Source: CAYFWF01 sp964346815 | Lineage (GTDB): Bacteria; Acidobacteriota; Aminicenantia; Aminicenantales; Aminicenantaceae | Reading direction: 5' to 3' | DNA: 64,000 nt | Assembly (NCBI GenBank): GCA_964346815.1 | Contig: CAYFWF010000050.1 | Location: forward strand, 124,001-188,000 | Shown here: in pieces, positions 1 through 8,624 of the stretch | Layout of the letters: each line of letters begins with the position of its first letter | How positions within the stretch are numbered: position 1 is the stretch's first letter | Made by a program: the position numbers and the translations under genes | The notes under the pieces: model-generated | Seen by the model: only the letters and a program-made list of their open reading frames with translations | What the model was told of the DNA's origin: nothing | Databases searched by the model: none

Positions 1-359
1 TCAACAGTTGTTTGGATGCCCAAACCCTGTTGGGCCAGCTGCTGGTAGGTGTATCCCTTCAATCTAAGAACGAACTCTTCTTCTCTGGTTCCTGCAAAGG
101 GAAGATGGGTGTGAGAATCCACGAAACCAGGAAGCCCGACCAGGCCTTTTCCATCGAGGCAAACGGCCATGTCAGTCATCTGAATTTCATGCTGGAATGA
201 CTCTTCATTTCCAATGTAAACAATCTTTCCCTTCAAGGAGGCGATAGAAACGTCTTCCAGCAGCCCGACATCCTGAAGTGCATCTCTTCTCTTCGGGGTC
301 GAGCTTCTGCAGGTCAGTAGCTGGCTGCAGTTGAGGACGGCCAGATCAGCTTGACTCAT
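1..359 (-). CDS. hutI: Imidazolonepropionase, N-terminal part (cut by window edge)
   Basis: HutI hydrolyses imidazolone-5-propionate to N-formimino-glutamate, the third step of histidine breakdown. It is a cytosolic zinc/iron amidohydrolase. About 119 codons are readable before the left edge and no stop is reached. The visible part has the family pattern: an N-terminal beta-sandwich segment, then PGFVDSHTHLPFAG with the metal-binding HTH, then TREEEF and a GYTYQQLA segment typical of HutI. The ATG lies inside the last codons of ftsZ (14-base overlap in another frame), so translation is probably coupled to ftsZ. I do not see a strong Shine-Dalgarno. It would be transcribed as the last visible gene of the division cluster. 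Assignment is from remembered family motifs; a related amidohydrolase such as guanine deaminase is less likely. Confidence 0.85.
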   Translation of the reverse strand, partial: MSQADLAVLNCSQLLTCRSSTPKRRDALQDVGLLEDVSIASLKGKIVYIGNEESFQHEIQMTDMAVCLDGKGLVGLPGFVDSHTHLPFAGTREEEFVLRLKGYTYQQLAQQGLGIQTTV

Positions 360-1554
360 GAGGGTGTTTTTTCAGGGAGGTCTGTTTGTTGCGCCGGATG
401 AAAGAAGGGGTCTCAAAGGGTTCCCACTGTTTTTCCCAGGCAGGTCTTTGCCAGAGGGTTTCGCTTCCTTTGGGCTCGAAGATGTAAGGCGGTGTCTGCT
501 GGGGAATTTCAAAAGGAGGCGGAGTCTTAGGACGCGGCTGCGCAAAATCGGCAGGGGAGACGCTTTCCTCCTGTGTTTGGTCGAATCCTGTCGCGATCAC
601 AGTCACCTTTACCATTTCTTTCATACCCTCGTCTATGACTGTACCGAATATGATATTGGCATCTGGATGTGCCAGGCTGTGGATCAGTTCAGAAGCCTTG
701 GATACTTCCAGGAGGGTGATGTCCGCGCCCCCTGTGATGTTGATGAGCACACCATGGGCGCCTTCTATGGATGTATCAACAAGGAGCGGGCTGGATATTG
801 CCTTGTGGGCAGCGTCGACAGCTCGGTTTTCTCCTGAAGCGATACCGGTTCCCATGAAAGCCATCCCCATTCCTTTCATAACGGATTTGACATCGGCAAA
901 ATCCAGGTTGATCAGTCCCGGCTTTGTGATGAGGTCGGAAATGCCTTGGACCGCTTGGCGCAGAATGTCGTCTGCCATCTTGAATGCATCCTGGATAGAC
1001 GTATCGAGGTTTACAGTTTCCAAAAGCCTCTCGTTGGGGATAGAAATGACTGTATCCACGGCTCCCTTGAGCTCACCCAGTCCTTCATGCGCCTGCTTCG
1101 CGCGGATTCTACCTTCAAATTCAAAAGGAAGAGTCACGATGGCGATTGCCAAAATATCCATCTCCGAGGCAAGGTTGGCCAGGATCGGTGTTGCTCCTGT
1201 TCCAGTTCCTCCTCCAAGTCCGGTGGTTAAAAAAACCATGTCCGCGCCTTCGATGATCTCGAGAAGCTTTTCTGTATCTTCCATGGCTGCTTCCTTGCCA
1301 ATATCCGGTCTTCCTCCTGATCCCAGTCCCTTGGTAAGCTGATTTCCTATCTGTATTTTCATTCCCGCGGCGTTATTGCTGAGCGCCTGGAGGTCTGTGT
1401 TGACAGCGATGAATTCGACGCCTTCGATCCCGGCCTCGATCATCCGGTTGATGGCGTTTCCTCCTCCTCCGCCGATGCCTATGACCTTGATGTTTGCACC
1501 GAAGCGCTCCTCCACCAAGTGAAACTTAAGTTTGCCCTTCATAAGATCGCTCAT
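346..1554 (-). CDS. ftsZ: Cell division protein FtsZ
   Basis: FtsZ is the tubulin-like GTPase that forms the division ring at midcell. The 402-residue protein has the nucleotide-binding GIGGGGGNA near residue 27, the tubulin signature GGGTGTG at 114-120 and the catalytic T7-loop NLDFADV at 216-222. A proline-rich linker follows from about 335. The conserved C-terminal peptide (ETPSFIRR, about 381-388) should bind FtsA, but here about 14 extra basic and polar residues follow it. I chose the ATG preceded by a perfect AGGAGG four bases away; an in-frame ATG 27 bases upstream would add nine residues inside the ftsA end and has no such site. It follows ftsA by 8 bases and its 3' end overlaps hutI. 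Confidence 0.98.
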   Translation of the reverse strand: MSDLMKGKLKFHLVEERFGANIKVIGIGGGGGNAINRMIEAGIEGVEFIAVNTDLQALSNNAAGMKIQIGNQLTKGLGSGGRPDIGKEAAMEDTEKLLEIIEGADMVFLTTGLGGGTGTGATPILANLASEMDILAIAIVTLPFEFEGRIRAKQAHEGLGELKGAVDTVISIPNERLLETVNLDTSIQDAFKMADDILRQAVQGISDLITKPGLINLDFADVKSVMKGMGMAFMGTGIASGENRAVDAAHKAISSPLLVDTSIEGAHGVLINITGGADITLLEVSKASELIHSLAHPDANIIFGTVIDEGMKEMVKVTVIATGFDQTQEESVSPADFAQPRPKTPPPFEIPQQTPPYIFEPKGSETLWQRPAWEKQWEPFETPSFIRRNKQTSLKKHPHESS

Positions 1555-1562
1555 TTTTCCTC

Positions 1563-2786
1563 CTACGCCTCTTTTAGCCAATCTTTAAATTTTGACCAGA
1601 AGCCCTTTTTTCGGTCTCTCGGCAGACCTTTTTCTTTATAAAGCCTGTATCCATATTGAATCAGACCCACAGTGGTCGCGTAATCCGGGGTGCTGACCCG
1701 ATCCACGAGTCCTCCAACTCCGCTGGGATCTCCTCTGCGGACAGGAAGGTCGAATATTTCCTCGGCCACTTCTTCCAACCCGTCCAACAGAGCCGTTCCT
1801 CCGGTGAGAACGATTCCAGAATTGAGAGATTTTTCGTAACCCATTCTTTTGATGTCGTTATCCACAAGGCGAAAAATTTCCTCTGCCCGCGGATAGATGA
1901 TATCAGCCAACAACTGTCTGGAAAGAACACGGGGTTTTTTTCCCCTGCCCACAGTAGGAACTTCGATGGTTTCTTGTTCCTCTACCAGAGGATGGGATAC
2001 ACAGCCATACTTTTTCTTGATCTTTTCAGCATCAGGAATGGGTGTGCGCAAGCCGACAGCAATATCGTTGGTGAAATTATCACCTCCAATCGGAATAACG
2101 GAAGTGTACCAGAGACTTCCCCGTTCGAAGATCGCGACCTCGGTCGTTCCGCCGCCGATGTCAATCAGTCCCACACCGAGCTCTTTTTCATCGTGAGTGA
2201 GGACAGAAGAGCTCGTCGCGATCTGGTTGAGCGCGACTTGCTCGATCTCGATCCCGGCGCGAGTGACACAGGTTCTCAGATTTTGTACCGATGTGGTGGC
2301 GCCAGTGACGATGTGGACGTTGACTTCGAGCTTGATGCCGTTCATGCCAAGGGGATCCTTGATCCCATCCTGCTCATCGACAACGAATTCCTGTGGAATG
2401 ATGTGGATGATTTCTCTGTCAGGCGGAATGGAGACTGCCTTGGACTGGTCGATGACCCTCTTGATGTCTTCCCTTCCGATCTCTCTGTTTTTGCCCGACA
2501 CCGCTATGACTCCTCTGCTGTTGAAACTTTTTATGTGAGCTCCTGAGATTCCGATAAATGCAGCATCGATTTCCACCCCAGCCATCAACTCCGCCTCTTC
2601 TTGTGCTTTTTTAATCGCGTCAACGGTCGTATCCAGGTTGACCACCACTCCCTTTCTCAGGCCTCTGGATTCGGCTGTGCCAATTCCAATGATCTCGACT
2701 TTCTTTTCTTCAGTGACTTCACCGATGATAACAGCGATTTTTTTCGTTCCAATATCCAATCCGACGATATAGCTGTTTTTTGGCAT
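1563..2786 (-). CDS. ftsA: Cell division protein FtsA
   Basis: FtsA is an actin-like ATPase that tethers FtsZ filaments to the inner membrane. The 407-residue protein opens with the actin-fold phosphate motif VGLDIGTKK, has GVGLIDIGGGTTEV (phosphate 2) near residue 205 and GIVLTGGTALLDG (adenosine motif) near 325. It ends in an amphipathic stretch rich in Trp, Phe and Lys (FWSKFKDWLKEA) that fits the membrane-targeting helix of the family. The start codon overlaps the stop of ftsQ by one base, so the pair is translationally coupled. The stop codon lies in the Shine-Dalgarno of ftsZ. Length and order are those of classical dcw clusters. Confidence 0.97.
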   Translation of the reverse strand: MPKNSYIVGLDIGTKKIAVIIGEVTEEKKVEIIGIGTAESRGLRKGVVVNLDTTVDAIKKAQEEAELMAGVEIDAAFIGISGAHIKSFNSRGVIAVSGKNREIGREDIKRVIDQSKAVSIPPDREIIHIIPQEFVVDEQDGIKDPLGMNGIKLEVNVHIVTGATTSVQNLRTCVTRAGIEIEQVALNQIATSSSVLTHDEKELGVGLIDIGGGTTEVAIFERGSLWYTSVIPIGGDNFTNDIAVGLRTPIPDAEKIKKKYGCVSHPLVEEQETIEVPTVGRGKKPRVLSRQLLADIIYPRAEEIFRLVDNDIKRMGYEKSLNSGIVLTGGTALLDGLEEVAEEIFDLPVRRGDPSGVGGLVDRVSTPDYATTVGLIQYGYRLYKEKGLPRDRKKGFWSKFKDWLKEA

Positions 2787-3655
2787 CAGAAGACCTCCTT
2801 CACTGAGTCGCTAAAGTTTTCTGCAAACTGATTGGTCAGAGGCCGCAGAACAAGGCGATCCTGGCAGCGGAAATCTATATATTCTATTGGCCCATATTTT
2901 CTGAATAGGGACTCATTTTTGTGGAATAAGTTCATTTTTTCATGAAACCTATCATTTCCGAGCCTCAGCCAGGTGGCGGAGCCTTTCAATCTGAGAGATA
3001 CATTCTCGTAATCGGTAAGATCGATATCTGCAACGTTATCCCGATCTTCCGGGTCAAGAGACTCCAAACACTCCCATGCCAAAGCAAGTTTTCGGTCAAT
3101 ATCTTTTCGGAAGCCGCCCTCATCAATCAATAGAGGAAGGTCGGGTTCTGCCCCGGCGCGGACCTGTTCAAGGAGAATCCCTTCTTTATCGATCATATAA
3201 ATGGAATCCTTTTGAAGAAGGGCTGATGGAATCCTTTCTTTAACCTCGATTTTTATGGATGAAGGGAAGATTTTTCTGATGTGGATGCTTTTAATCCATC
3301 GGTGAGAAGCCAATCGCTCCTGGAGTTGCCCGATGTTCAGAAGGAGGATGTTCCCCAAGTATTTGCCGTGAAAATAGCGTGCGATGTCCCTTTGAATTTC
3401 TCTCTTTGCACAAGCGATTTCAACTTCTTTGATGTTGAGTCGTTCCCATGATATCAGGAAAAGATAGAGGCGGCTGAATCCATAGAAGAAACCTGCGAAA
3501 AGGATAAAGACGCAGCCAATGTGTTTGATCTTCAGCTTCCATTTCCTTTGTATTTTTTTCGTCTTTATCTTTCCCTTTTTTCGCTGGAATGAGGTTTGTC
3601 GAGAAAGGAGAGATCGACTTTTGTATTTTGTCGATGCATGAACGTTGACAGCCAA
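2786..3655 (-). CDS. ftsQ: Cell division protein FtsQ/DivIB
   Basis: FtsQ is a bitopic inner-membrane protein that joins FtsL and FtsB in the division complex. The 289-residue sequence has a long basic cytoplasmic tail (about residues 1-45, many Lys/Arg), one membrane segment at about 47-68, then a POTRA-type domain (about 73-140, ending IKIEVKERIPSA) and the FtsQ/DivIB beta domain. The family is poorly conserved in sequence, so the call rests on this architecture and on the position between murC and ftsA. murB and ddl, often found between murC and ftsQ, are missing here. The gene starts 2 bases after murC and overlaps the ftsA start by one base. Confidence 0.92.
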   Translation of the reverse strand: MAVNVHASTKYKSRSLLSRQTSFQRKKGKIKTKKIQRKWKLKIKHIGCVFILFAGFFYGFSRLYLFLISWERLNIKEVEIACAKREIQRDIARYFHGKYLGNILLLNIGQLQERLASHRWIKSIHIRKIFPSSIKIEVKERIPSALLQKDSIYMIDKEGILLEQVRAGAEPDLPLLIDEGGFRKDIDRKLALAWECLESLDPEDRDNVADIDLTDYENVSLRLKGSATWLRLGNDRFHEKMNLFHKNESLFRKYGPIEYIDFRCQDRLVLRPLTNQFAENFSDSVKEVF

Positions 3656-3657
3656 GA

Positions 3658-5046
3658 TTACATTCTCCTTTCCATGTTGTCGATGATTTCAGGAATAATC
3701 CCATTGATATTCCCCGCACCCAGAACCATTATCATGTCATCAGGAAGGGCGACCTTAGCAATCAGAGCAGGTATTTTTCGCATATCTTTGACATAATGGA
3801 CCTTCCTGTGTCCGAATGCCTGGATTTTCTTATAAAGGACATTTCCTGTGATTCCCTTGATAGGCTGTTCTCCAGCAGGATAGATTTCGGTGAGAATCAG
3901 AATGTCTGCTTGATCGAAAGCTGTAGCGAACTCTTCCATCAGATCTGAAAGACGTGAATAGCGGTGCGGCTGGAATACGACGATCGTCCGACAGCCCCAG
4001 CCTTTTTTGGCGGCTTCAAGGGTCACTTTGATTTCCGTCGGATGGTGGGCGTAGTCTTCGATAATCAAAATGCTGTCCACTCTTTTTTTCAGCTCGAATC
4101 TGCGGCCGATTCCTGAATAATTCTCCAGGGCCTGGAGGATAGTGGGTATGGGGACACCTAAGTCGAGGCCTACTGCAACGGATGCCATGGCATTTTGTAT
4201 GCTGTGAAATCCAGGCACGTTGAGTTTCATTTCTCCCAGCTTTTCTCCCTTCCAATAAAGAACTGAATGGCTGGTAAATTTTTCAAGCTGGTTGTCCCGC
4301 GAAGAAACATCTGCCTGCTTGGAAAAACCATAGGTAATGATCCTCCGTTCCAGCAGGGGAATCAGGCTTCTGAGATTCGGGTCGTCCAGACAAAGAATGA
4401 CCGGGCAGTAGAAAGGAACCTTGTTCGCAAAATGAACGAAAGTCTTTTTGATCTCGTCCACGGTCTTGTACTGATCGAGATGTTCCGCGTCCAAGTTGGT
4501 CAGTACTGCAATAAAGGGTGAAAGGTAAAGGAAGGACCGATCACTTTCATCCGCCTCTGCTACGATAAAATCCCCCTCGCCCAGCTTGGCATGGGCTCCA
4601 ACGGTGTTGAGCCTTCCTCCCACGATGATCGTCGGATCAAGCCCTGCCTGCTCCAGAACTTGAGCGATCATCGAGGTCGTCGATGTCTTTCCATGGGAAC
4701 CTGCCACAGCCACGCCGTTTTTCATTCGCATCAGTTCGGCGAGCATCTCAGCCCTTGGGATGACAGGTATTTTGAGGCGTCTCGCTTCTCTGACTTCCAC
4801 ATTATCTTTCTGAATAGCCGAAGAAGTGACAACCACATCGGCACCTCTGACTTTTTCTGCAGAATGACCGATGGAGATATTTGCGCCGAGACGGGAAAGC
4901 CGTTCTGTAGATTCATTCTTTTGTATATCTGTCCCCGAGACTGCGTATCCGAGATTTATAAGAACTTCGGCGATGCCATTCATCCCTGTACCACCGATTC
5001 CGATCAGATGGATGTTTTTCAGCTTGATGTATGCTGGCTTGGCCAC
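3658..5046 (-). CDS. murC: UDP-N-acetylmuramate--L-alanine ligase
   Basis: MurC adds L-alanine to UDP-MurNAc, the first amino acid of the peptidoglycan stem, using ATP in the cytosol. With the start chosen here the protein has 462 residues. It shows the N-terminal Rossmann GIGGTGMNG, the Mur-ligase P-loop GSHGKTS near residue 113, NLDAEHLDQY and the late DYAHHPTE motif typical of MurC. I chose GTG because AGGAGG lies seven bases before it; an in-frame ATG 18 bases upstream would overlap murG and would place this Shine-Dalgarno inside the gene. It sits between murG and ftsQ and is probably made from the common dcw transcript. Confidence 0.96.
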   Translation of the reverse strand: MAKPAYIKLKNIHLIGIGGTGMNGIAEVLINLGYAVSGTDIQKNESTERLSRLGANISIGHSAEKVRGADVVVTSSAIQKDNVEVREARRLKIPVIPRAEMLAELMRMKNGVAVAGSHGKTSTTSMIAQVLEQAGLDPTIIVGGRLNTVGAHAKLGEGDFIVAEADESDRSFLYLSPFIAVLTNLDAEHLDQYKTVDEIKKTFVHFANKVPFYCPVILCLDDPNLRSLIPLLERRIITYGFSKQADVSSRDNQLEKFTSHSVLYWKGEKLGEMKLNVPGFHSIQNAMASVAVGLDLGVPIPTILQALENYSGIGRRFELKKRVDSILIIEDYAHHPTEIKVTLEAAKKGWGCRTIVVFQPHRYSRLSDLMEEFATAFDQADILILTEIYPAGEQPIKGITGNVLYKKIQAFGHRKVHYVKDMRKIPALIAKVALPDDMIMVLGAGNINGIIPEIIDNMERRM

Positions 5047-5057
5047 AGAGAATCCTC

Positions 5058-6143
5058 CTAACATCCTTTTGCCATCAGTTCAATACAAAGGTCTGCAATT
5101 TTATCTGCCACCTTATCTGTTTTAAGAGGTGTAAGATTTTTTTCCATTCTGTTGATTTTTTCCTTATCCTGCAAAAAACCCAGGATTTTTTGCGAAAAAA
5201 CTTCCGGGCTGAATTCACTTTCGGTGATGACTTCAGCCCCGCCGACCCGTTCCAATTCCCTGGCATTCAAGACCTGGTGATCGTCGGCCGCTTGAGAAAA
5301 AGGGATCAGCACAGAGGCCTTTTGTGAAGCAATGAGCTCTGCGATGGTGGAAGCTCCGGCACGGCTTATGATTAAATCCGATTTTTGGAAGTAATTGGCA
5401 ATATCATCGAAGTAAGGAGCAACGATTGCCTTCTCGAAACCTTGTTGGGCATACTTTTCTTTGGCCCATACGAAATCTTTCTCTCCTGTCTGATGAAAAA
5501 TTTTGAGGCGGTCATTCTCTCTTCTTAATAGAGGAAGAGTCTTCATCATGCACATGTTGAGAAAATGTGATCCTTGACTTCCGCCGAAGAGCAACAGGGT
5601 GAGCATGTCATTTCTTTCCTTTGGCCCAAGTGTGTAGAATTCTTCTCTTACCGGGTTTCCGATAAAGATGCCATTTTTCCCGAAATAAGGAAGCGACTGC
5701 GGGAATGACACTACGGCTTTTTGCACCCAGCGCCGGAGAATCCTATTGGTGAGGCCCGGCTTTAAGTTCTGTTCCATGATCAGAGTGGGAATTTTTAGCC
5801 AGGAGGCAAGCAGTACGATCGGCCCAGAGCTGTAACCTCCGACTCCTATGACAAGGCGCGGTTTGATGCGAATCAGAATGACCAGTGATTTGAGAAAGGA
5901 GAATGGAAGGAGGAAGAAGGATTTGATCATTTTGATCCCTTTCCCCTTGATTCCTTCAATGTTAAGAGAAATAAATTTTACCCCATAGTGTGTCATAATG
6001 CGTTTTTCCAAGCTGCGGGTGGTTCCCACGAAGGTAAGCGCACAATCAGGCTCTCTCTCTTTCAATTTTTGGCCCACAGCGATCGCAGGGTGGATGTGTC
6101 CTGCGGTTCCGCCTCCGCTGATGATGATCTTTTTCTCTCTCAT
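5058..6143 (-). CDS. murG: UDP-N-acetylglucosamine--lipid I GlcNAc transferase
   Basis: MurG transfers GlcNAc from UDP-GlcNAc to lipid I at the inner face of the membrane, giving lipid II. The 361-residue GT28/GT-B protein begins with KKIIISGGGTAGHIHPA, has the GVGGYSSGP segment near 100 and the donor-site motif ISRAGASTIAELI near 265. The ATG overlaps the ftsW stop as ATGA. The open frame continues far upstream through ftsW, but that part is antisense-frame noise and not MurG-like. The length matches the family. The neighbours murC and ftsW act directly before and after it in the pathway. Confidence 0.97.
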   Translation of the reverse strand: MREKKIIISGGGTAGHIHPAIAVGQKLKEREPDCALTFVGTTRSLEKRIMTHYGVKFISLNIEGIKGKGIKMIKSFFLLPFSFLKSLVILIRIKPRLVIGVGGYSSGPIVLLASWLKIPTLIMEQNLKPGLTNRILRRWVQKAVVSFPQSLPYFGKNGIFIGNPVREEFYTLGPKERNDMLTLLLFGGSQGSHFLNMCMMKTLPLLRRENDRLKIFHQTGEKDFVWAKEKYAQQGFEKAIVAPYFDDIANYFQKSDLIISRAGASTIAELIASQKASVLIPFSQAADDHQVLNARELERVGGAEVITESEFSPEVFSQKILGFLQDKEKINRMEKNLTPLKTDKVADKIADLCIELMAKGC

Positions 6144-7252
6144 TTTTTTCTGTTCCAAGCTCCTTTCCGTTGGGAGATATGAAGCAGAATCCCGATACCA
6201 AAAAGTGTGCAGATTAAGGATGATCTTCCATAGCTCATCAAAGGAAGGGGAAAGCCCGTAGGGGGACCCAAACCGAGCACGATGGTCATATTCAACAAGG
6301 CCTGAAAGAAGATGGCAAAAGTGAGACCAGCGGCAGCTATTTGGGTGAACAGATTGGGGGCTCTCCAGGAGATCACTAAACCTCTCCATAGGATGACAAG
6401 AAACAGGAGAAGAATGGTGAGGGTTCCCACAAGGCCGAGTTCCTCTCCGAGGATTGCATAAATGTAATCTGTGTGAGCGCAGGGGAGGAAGAAGAGTTTT
6501 TGAGAGCTCTGTCCTATGCTGACCCCGAAAAGCCCCCCGGATCCGACTGCCAACTTGGATTGAATAATCTGGAATCCGCTGCCTTGAGGGTCCTGGGTGG
6601 GAGATAGAAAGGCGGCAATCCTGTCGATTCTGTAACTGGCTCTGAGCAGATAAAAGGCAAAAAGACCCACAGAACACACCCCCAAGAGGAAAAAATATCT
6701 CAGCTTCACACCGGCTATGAACAGCATTATCATGGCGATCAAAAATATTAAAAGGGCTGTTCCATAGTCAGGTTCTTTGATGATCAGCAGGATGAACAGG
6801 AGGAGAGTGGCTGAGGGGAAGACTAGAGCCCGGAGTTCATGCAGTTTCTCTTTTTTCCGGTCCAGGTAGGAAGCAAAGAAGAGAACGAGACTGATTTTCG
6901 CCAGTTCTGAGGGCTGAAACCGTAATCCCAAGAACTGAATCCACCGGTTGGTTTTGACCACCGCAGGCATAACGAGGCTCAGGGCCAGCAGAGACAGGGT
7001 CAAAATCACCAGTCCGTAAACAAAGGAAGTGTTCTGGTAAAATGGTTTTCTCACGCTGATTATGCCGATCACCATCATAAGGCCGATGCCGGCTCCGACG
7101 ATCTGTTGGATAAAGAAGTGGAAGGGTTGGCCATACCTATCACTGGAGAGCACGCCCGAAGAACTGAAGACCATTATCAATCCCAGAGAAATAAGGGCAA
7201 GGGTAGCGATGAGAAGAGGCTTATCAAAACCATATCTTCTGAAGATTTCCAT
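6140..7252 (-). CDS. ftsW: SEDS peptidoglycan glycosyltransferase FtsW
   Basis: FtsW polymerises lipid II into glycan strands at the septum together with FtsI. The 370-residue protein is almost wholly hydrophobic with about ten membrane segments. It carries the SEDS signatures RWIQFLGLRFQPSELAK (about 125-140) and the periplasmic-loop motif LPCAHTDYIYAILGEELG (about 265-282). The end has the glycine/proline pattern GLGPPTGFPLPLMSYGRSS typical of SEDS proteins. Position between murD and murG supports FtsW rather than RodA. It starts 3 bases after murD and overlaps murG by 4 bases. Confidence 0.95.
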   Translation of the reverse strand: MEIFRRYGFDKPLLIATLALISLGLIMVFSSSGVLSSDRYGQPFHFFIQQIVGAGIGLMMVIGIISVRKPFYQNTSFVYGLVILTLSLLALSLVMPAVVKTNRWIQFLGLRFQPSELAKISLVLFFASYLDRKKEKLHELRALVFPSATLLLFILLIIKEPDYGTALLIFLIAMIMLFIAGVKLRYFFLLGVCSVGLFAFYLLRASYRIDRIAAFLSPTQDPQGSGFQIIQSKLAVGSGGLFGVSIGQSSQKLFFLPCAHTDYIYAILGEELGLVGTLTILLLFLVILWRGLVISWRAPNLFTQIAAAGLTFAIFFQALLNMTIVLGLGPPTGFPLPLMSYGRSSLICTLFGIGILLHISQRKGAWNRKK

Positions 7253-7255
7253 TCT

Positions 7256-8623
7256 TCATCCCTTCTTTTGAATCATCTCGTCCTTTAATGCCATGACCTC
7301 TGTTTTGAAGGCTTTCCCTCGCTCTTCAAAATCACGAAACATGTCGAAACTCGAACATCCCGGCGCCAGAAGCACGACTCCCTGAGGCCGGGCAGCCGAA
7401 TAAGCCAAATGCACCGCCTCTCTGAGATCGGAAGCTTTCATTATCGGAGCCGTACCGTTCAGAGATTCTTCGATTTTTTCCCTGGCCTCACCCAGAAGGA
7501 TGATCGATTTCACCCGCTTTTTGATGGGCTCTCTCAATAGGGAAAAATTTCCTCCTTTATCTCTTCCTCCTAAAATCAAGATGATGGGCTCATCGAAGCT
7601 CTGGATGGATTTGAGAGCAGCGTCCACATTCGTAGCTTTCGAATCGTTGAAAAATTCCACGTTATCGAGAGCCAGGACTTTTTCCAACCGGTGCTCCAAT
7701 CCGCTAAAGCTTTTGATGGATTCCTTGATGGAGGAGCATGGAATTCCAAAAACATGCCCCACCAGTGCAGATGCCATGATATTTTCTCTGTTATGTGCAC
7801 CTAAAAGAGGGACTTCATCCGTCTTCATCAGTCTTTCCTGCTTATCGTCAGCGAGGATAATCCACTCATTCTCGATCCAACAGCCGCTGGAGAGTTTGCT
7901 TTTTTGGCTGAAGGCATACACTCGAAATTCCCCTAGATTTCTCAAAGCCCATACGCCCGAGTCATCTCTGTTCAAAATAGCCGTGTCTCCTCTTTTTTGT
8001 TTGAGCAAGAGATTCTTCTTGGATTCATAATAGTCATCAAAATCGATATGCCAGTCGAGGTGGTCAGGAAAAATGTTTAAAAATACAGAGACTGCTGCCC
8101 GGAACTGATCAATATATTTCAACTGGAAACTGGAAAGCTCTGTTACGTAGATATCCTCGGGACGGCTCTGATTCACAAACTGAATCAGAGGAATGCCGAT
8201 GTTGCCTGCAAGATGGCTTCGGCATCCCCCTTCTTTCAATATTTTATGAGTGAGTGTTGCCGTGGTTGATTTTCCATTTGTTCCTGTTATTCCTATGATT
8301 TTACCATTTAAAAACCTGAAGGCCAGTTCTATTTCCGATAAGATAGGCACCCCCTTTTTTTTTGCCTCTTCGAGCTCCGGAAGATAGGCGACACCTGGAC
8401 TTGGAATAATTATGCTGGCCTCTAGGAATGAATGGAGCTTGTGCCCTCCGGCCTCGATCTCCACTCCTTTTTTTTGCCAAAATGGAATGGGCTTATCCAA
8501 TTCCTCGGCATTCTTCTGTTCACTGATTTTAACTCGGGCTCCCTTTTGAAGGAGGAATGTGCTTACGGCTTCGCCTGTTCTACCCAAACCGACGATCAGT
8601 ACTTTCTGCTCTTTTAAGTCCAT
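7256..8623 (-). CDS. murD: UDP-N-acetylmuramoyl-L-alanine--D-glutamate ligase
   Basis: MurD adds D-glutamate to UDP-MurNAc-L-Ala in the cytosol. The 455-residue protein starts with a Rossmann segment VLIVGLGRTGEAV and has the P-loop GITGTNGKSTT near 115. NIFPDHLDWH near 190 and NDSKATNVDAA near 315 are MurD hallmarks, and LAPGCSSFDMF near 425 is the C-terminal signature. It is flanked by one base from mraY and three bases to ftsW, so it is a core member of the operon. Confidence 0.97.
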   Translation of the reverse strand: MDLKEQKVLIVGLGRTGEAVSTFLLQKGARVKISEQKNAEELDKPIPFWQKKGVEIEAGGHKLHSFLEASIIIPSPGVAYLPELEEAKKKGVPILSEIELAFRFLNGKIIGITGTNGKSTTATLTHKILKEGGCRSHLAGNIGIPLIQFVNQSRPEDIYVTELSSFQLKYIDQFRAAVSVFLNIFPDHLDWHIDFDDYYESKKNLLLKQKRGDTAILNRDDSGVWALRNLGEFRVYAFSQKSKLSSGCWIENEWIILADDKQERLMKTDEVPLLGAHNRENIMASALVGHVFGIPCSSIKESIKSFSGLEHRLEKVLALDNVEFFNDSKATNVDAALKSIQSFDEPIILILGGRDKGGNFSLLREPIKKRVKSIILLGEAREKIEESLNGTAPIMKASDLREAVHLAYSAARPQGVVLLAPGCSSFDMFRDFEERGKAFKTEVMALKDEMIQKKG

Positions 8624-8624
8624 A

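Noticed and set aside
635..1342. 235-codon open frame on the plus strand opposite ftsZ
   Set aside because: Low-complexity Ser/Pro/Met-rich translation, typical of an antisense frame. It lies wholly inside a clear ftsZ.
1656..2546. 296-codon open frame opposite ftsA
   Set aside because: The translation has no recognisable domain and is fully covered by ftsA on the other strand.
6144..6677. N-terminal extension of the murG open frame
   Set aside because: This part runs through ftsW in another frame and is not MurG-like. The ATG overlapping the ftsW stop gives a family-length protein.
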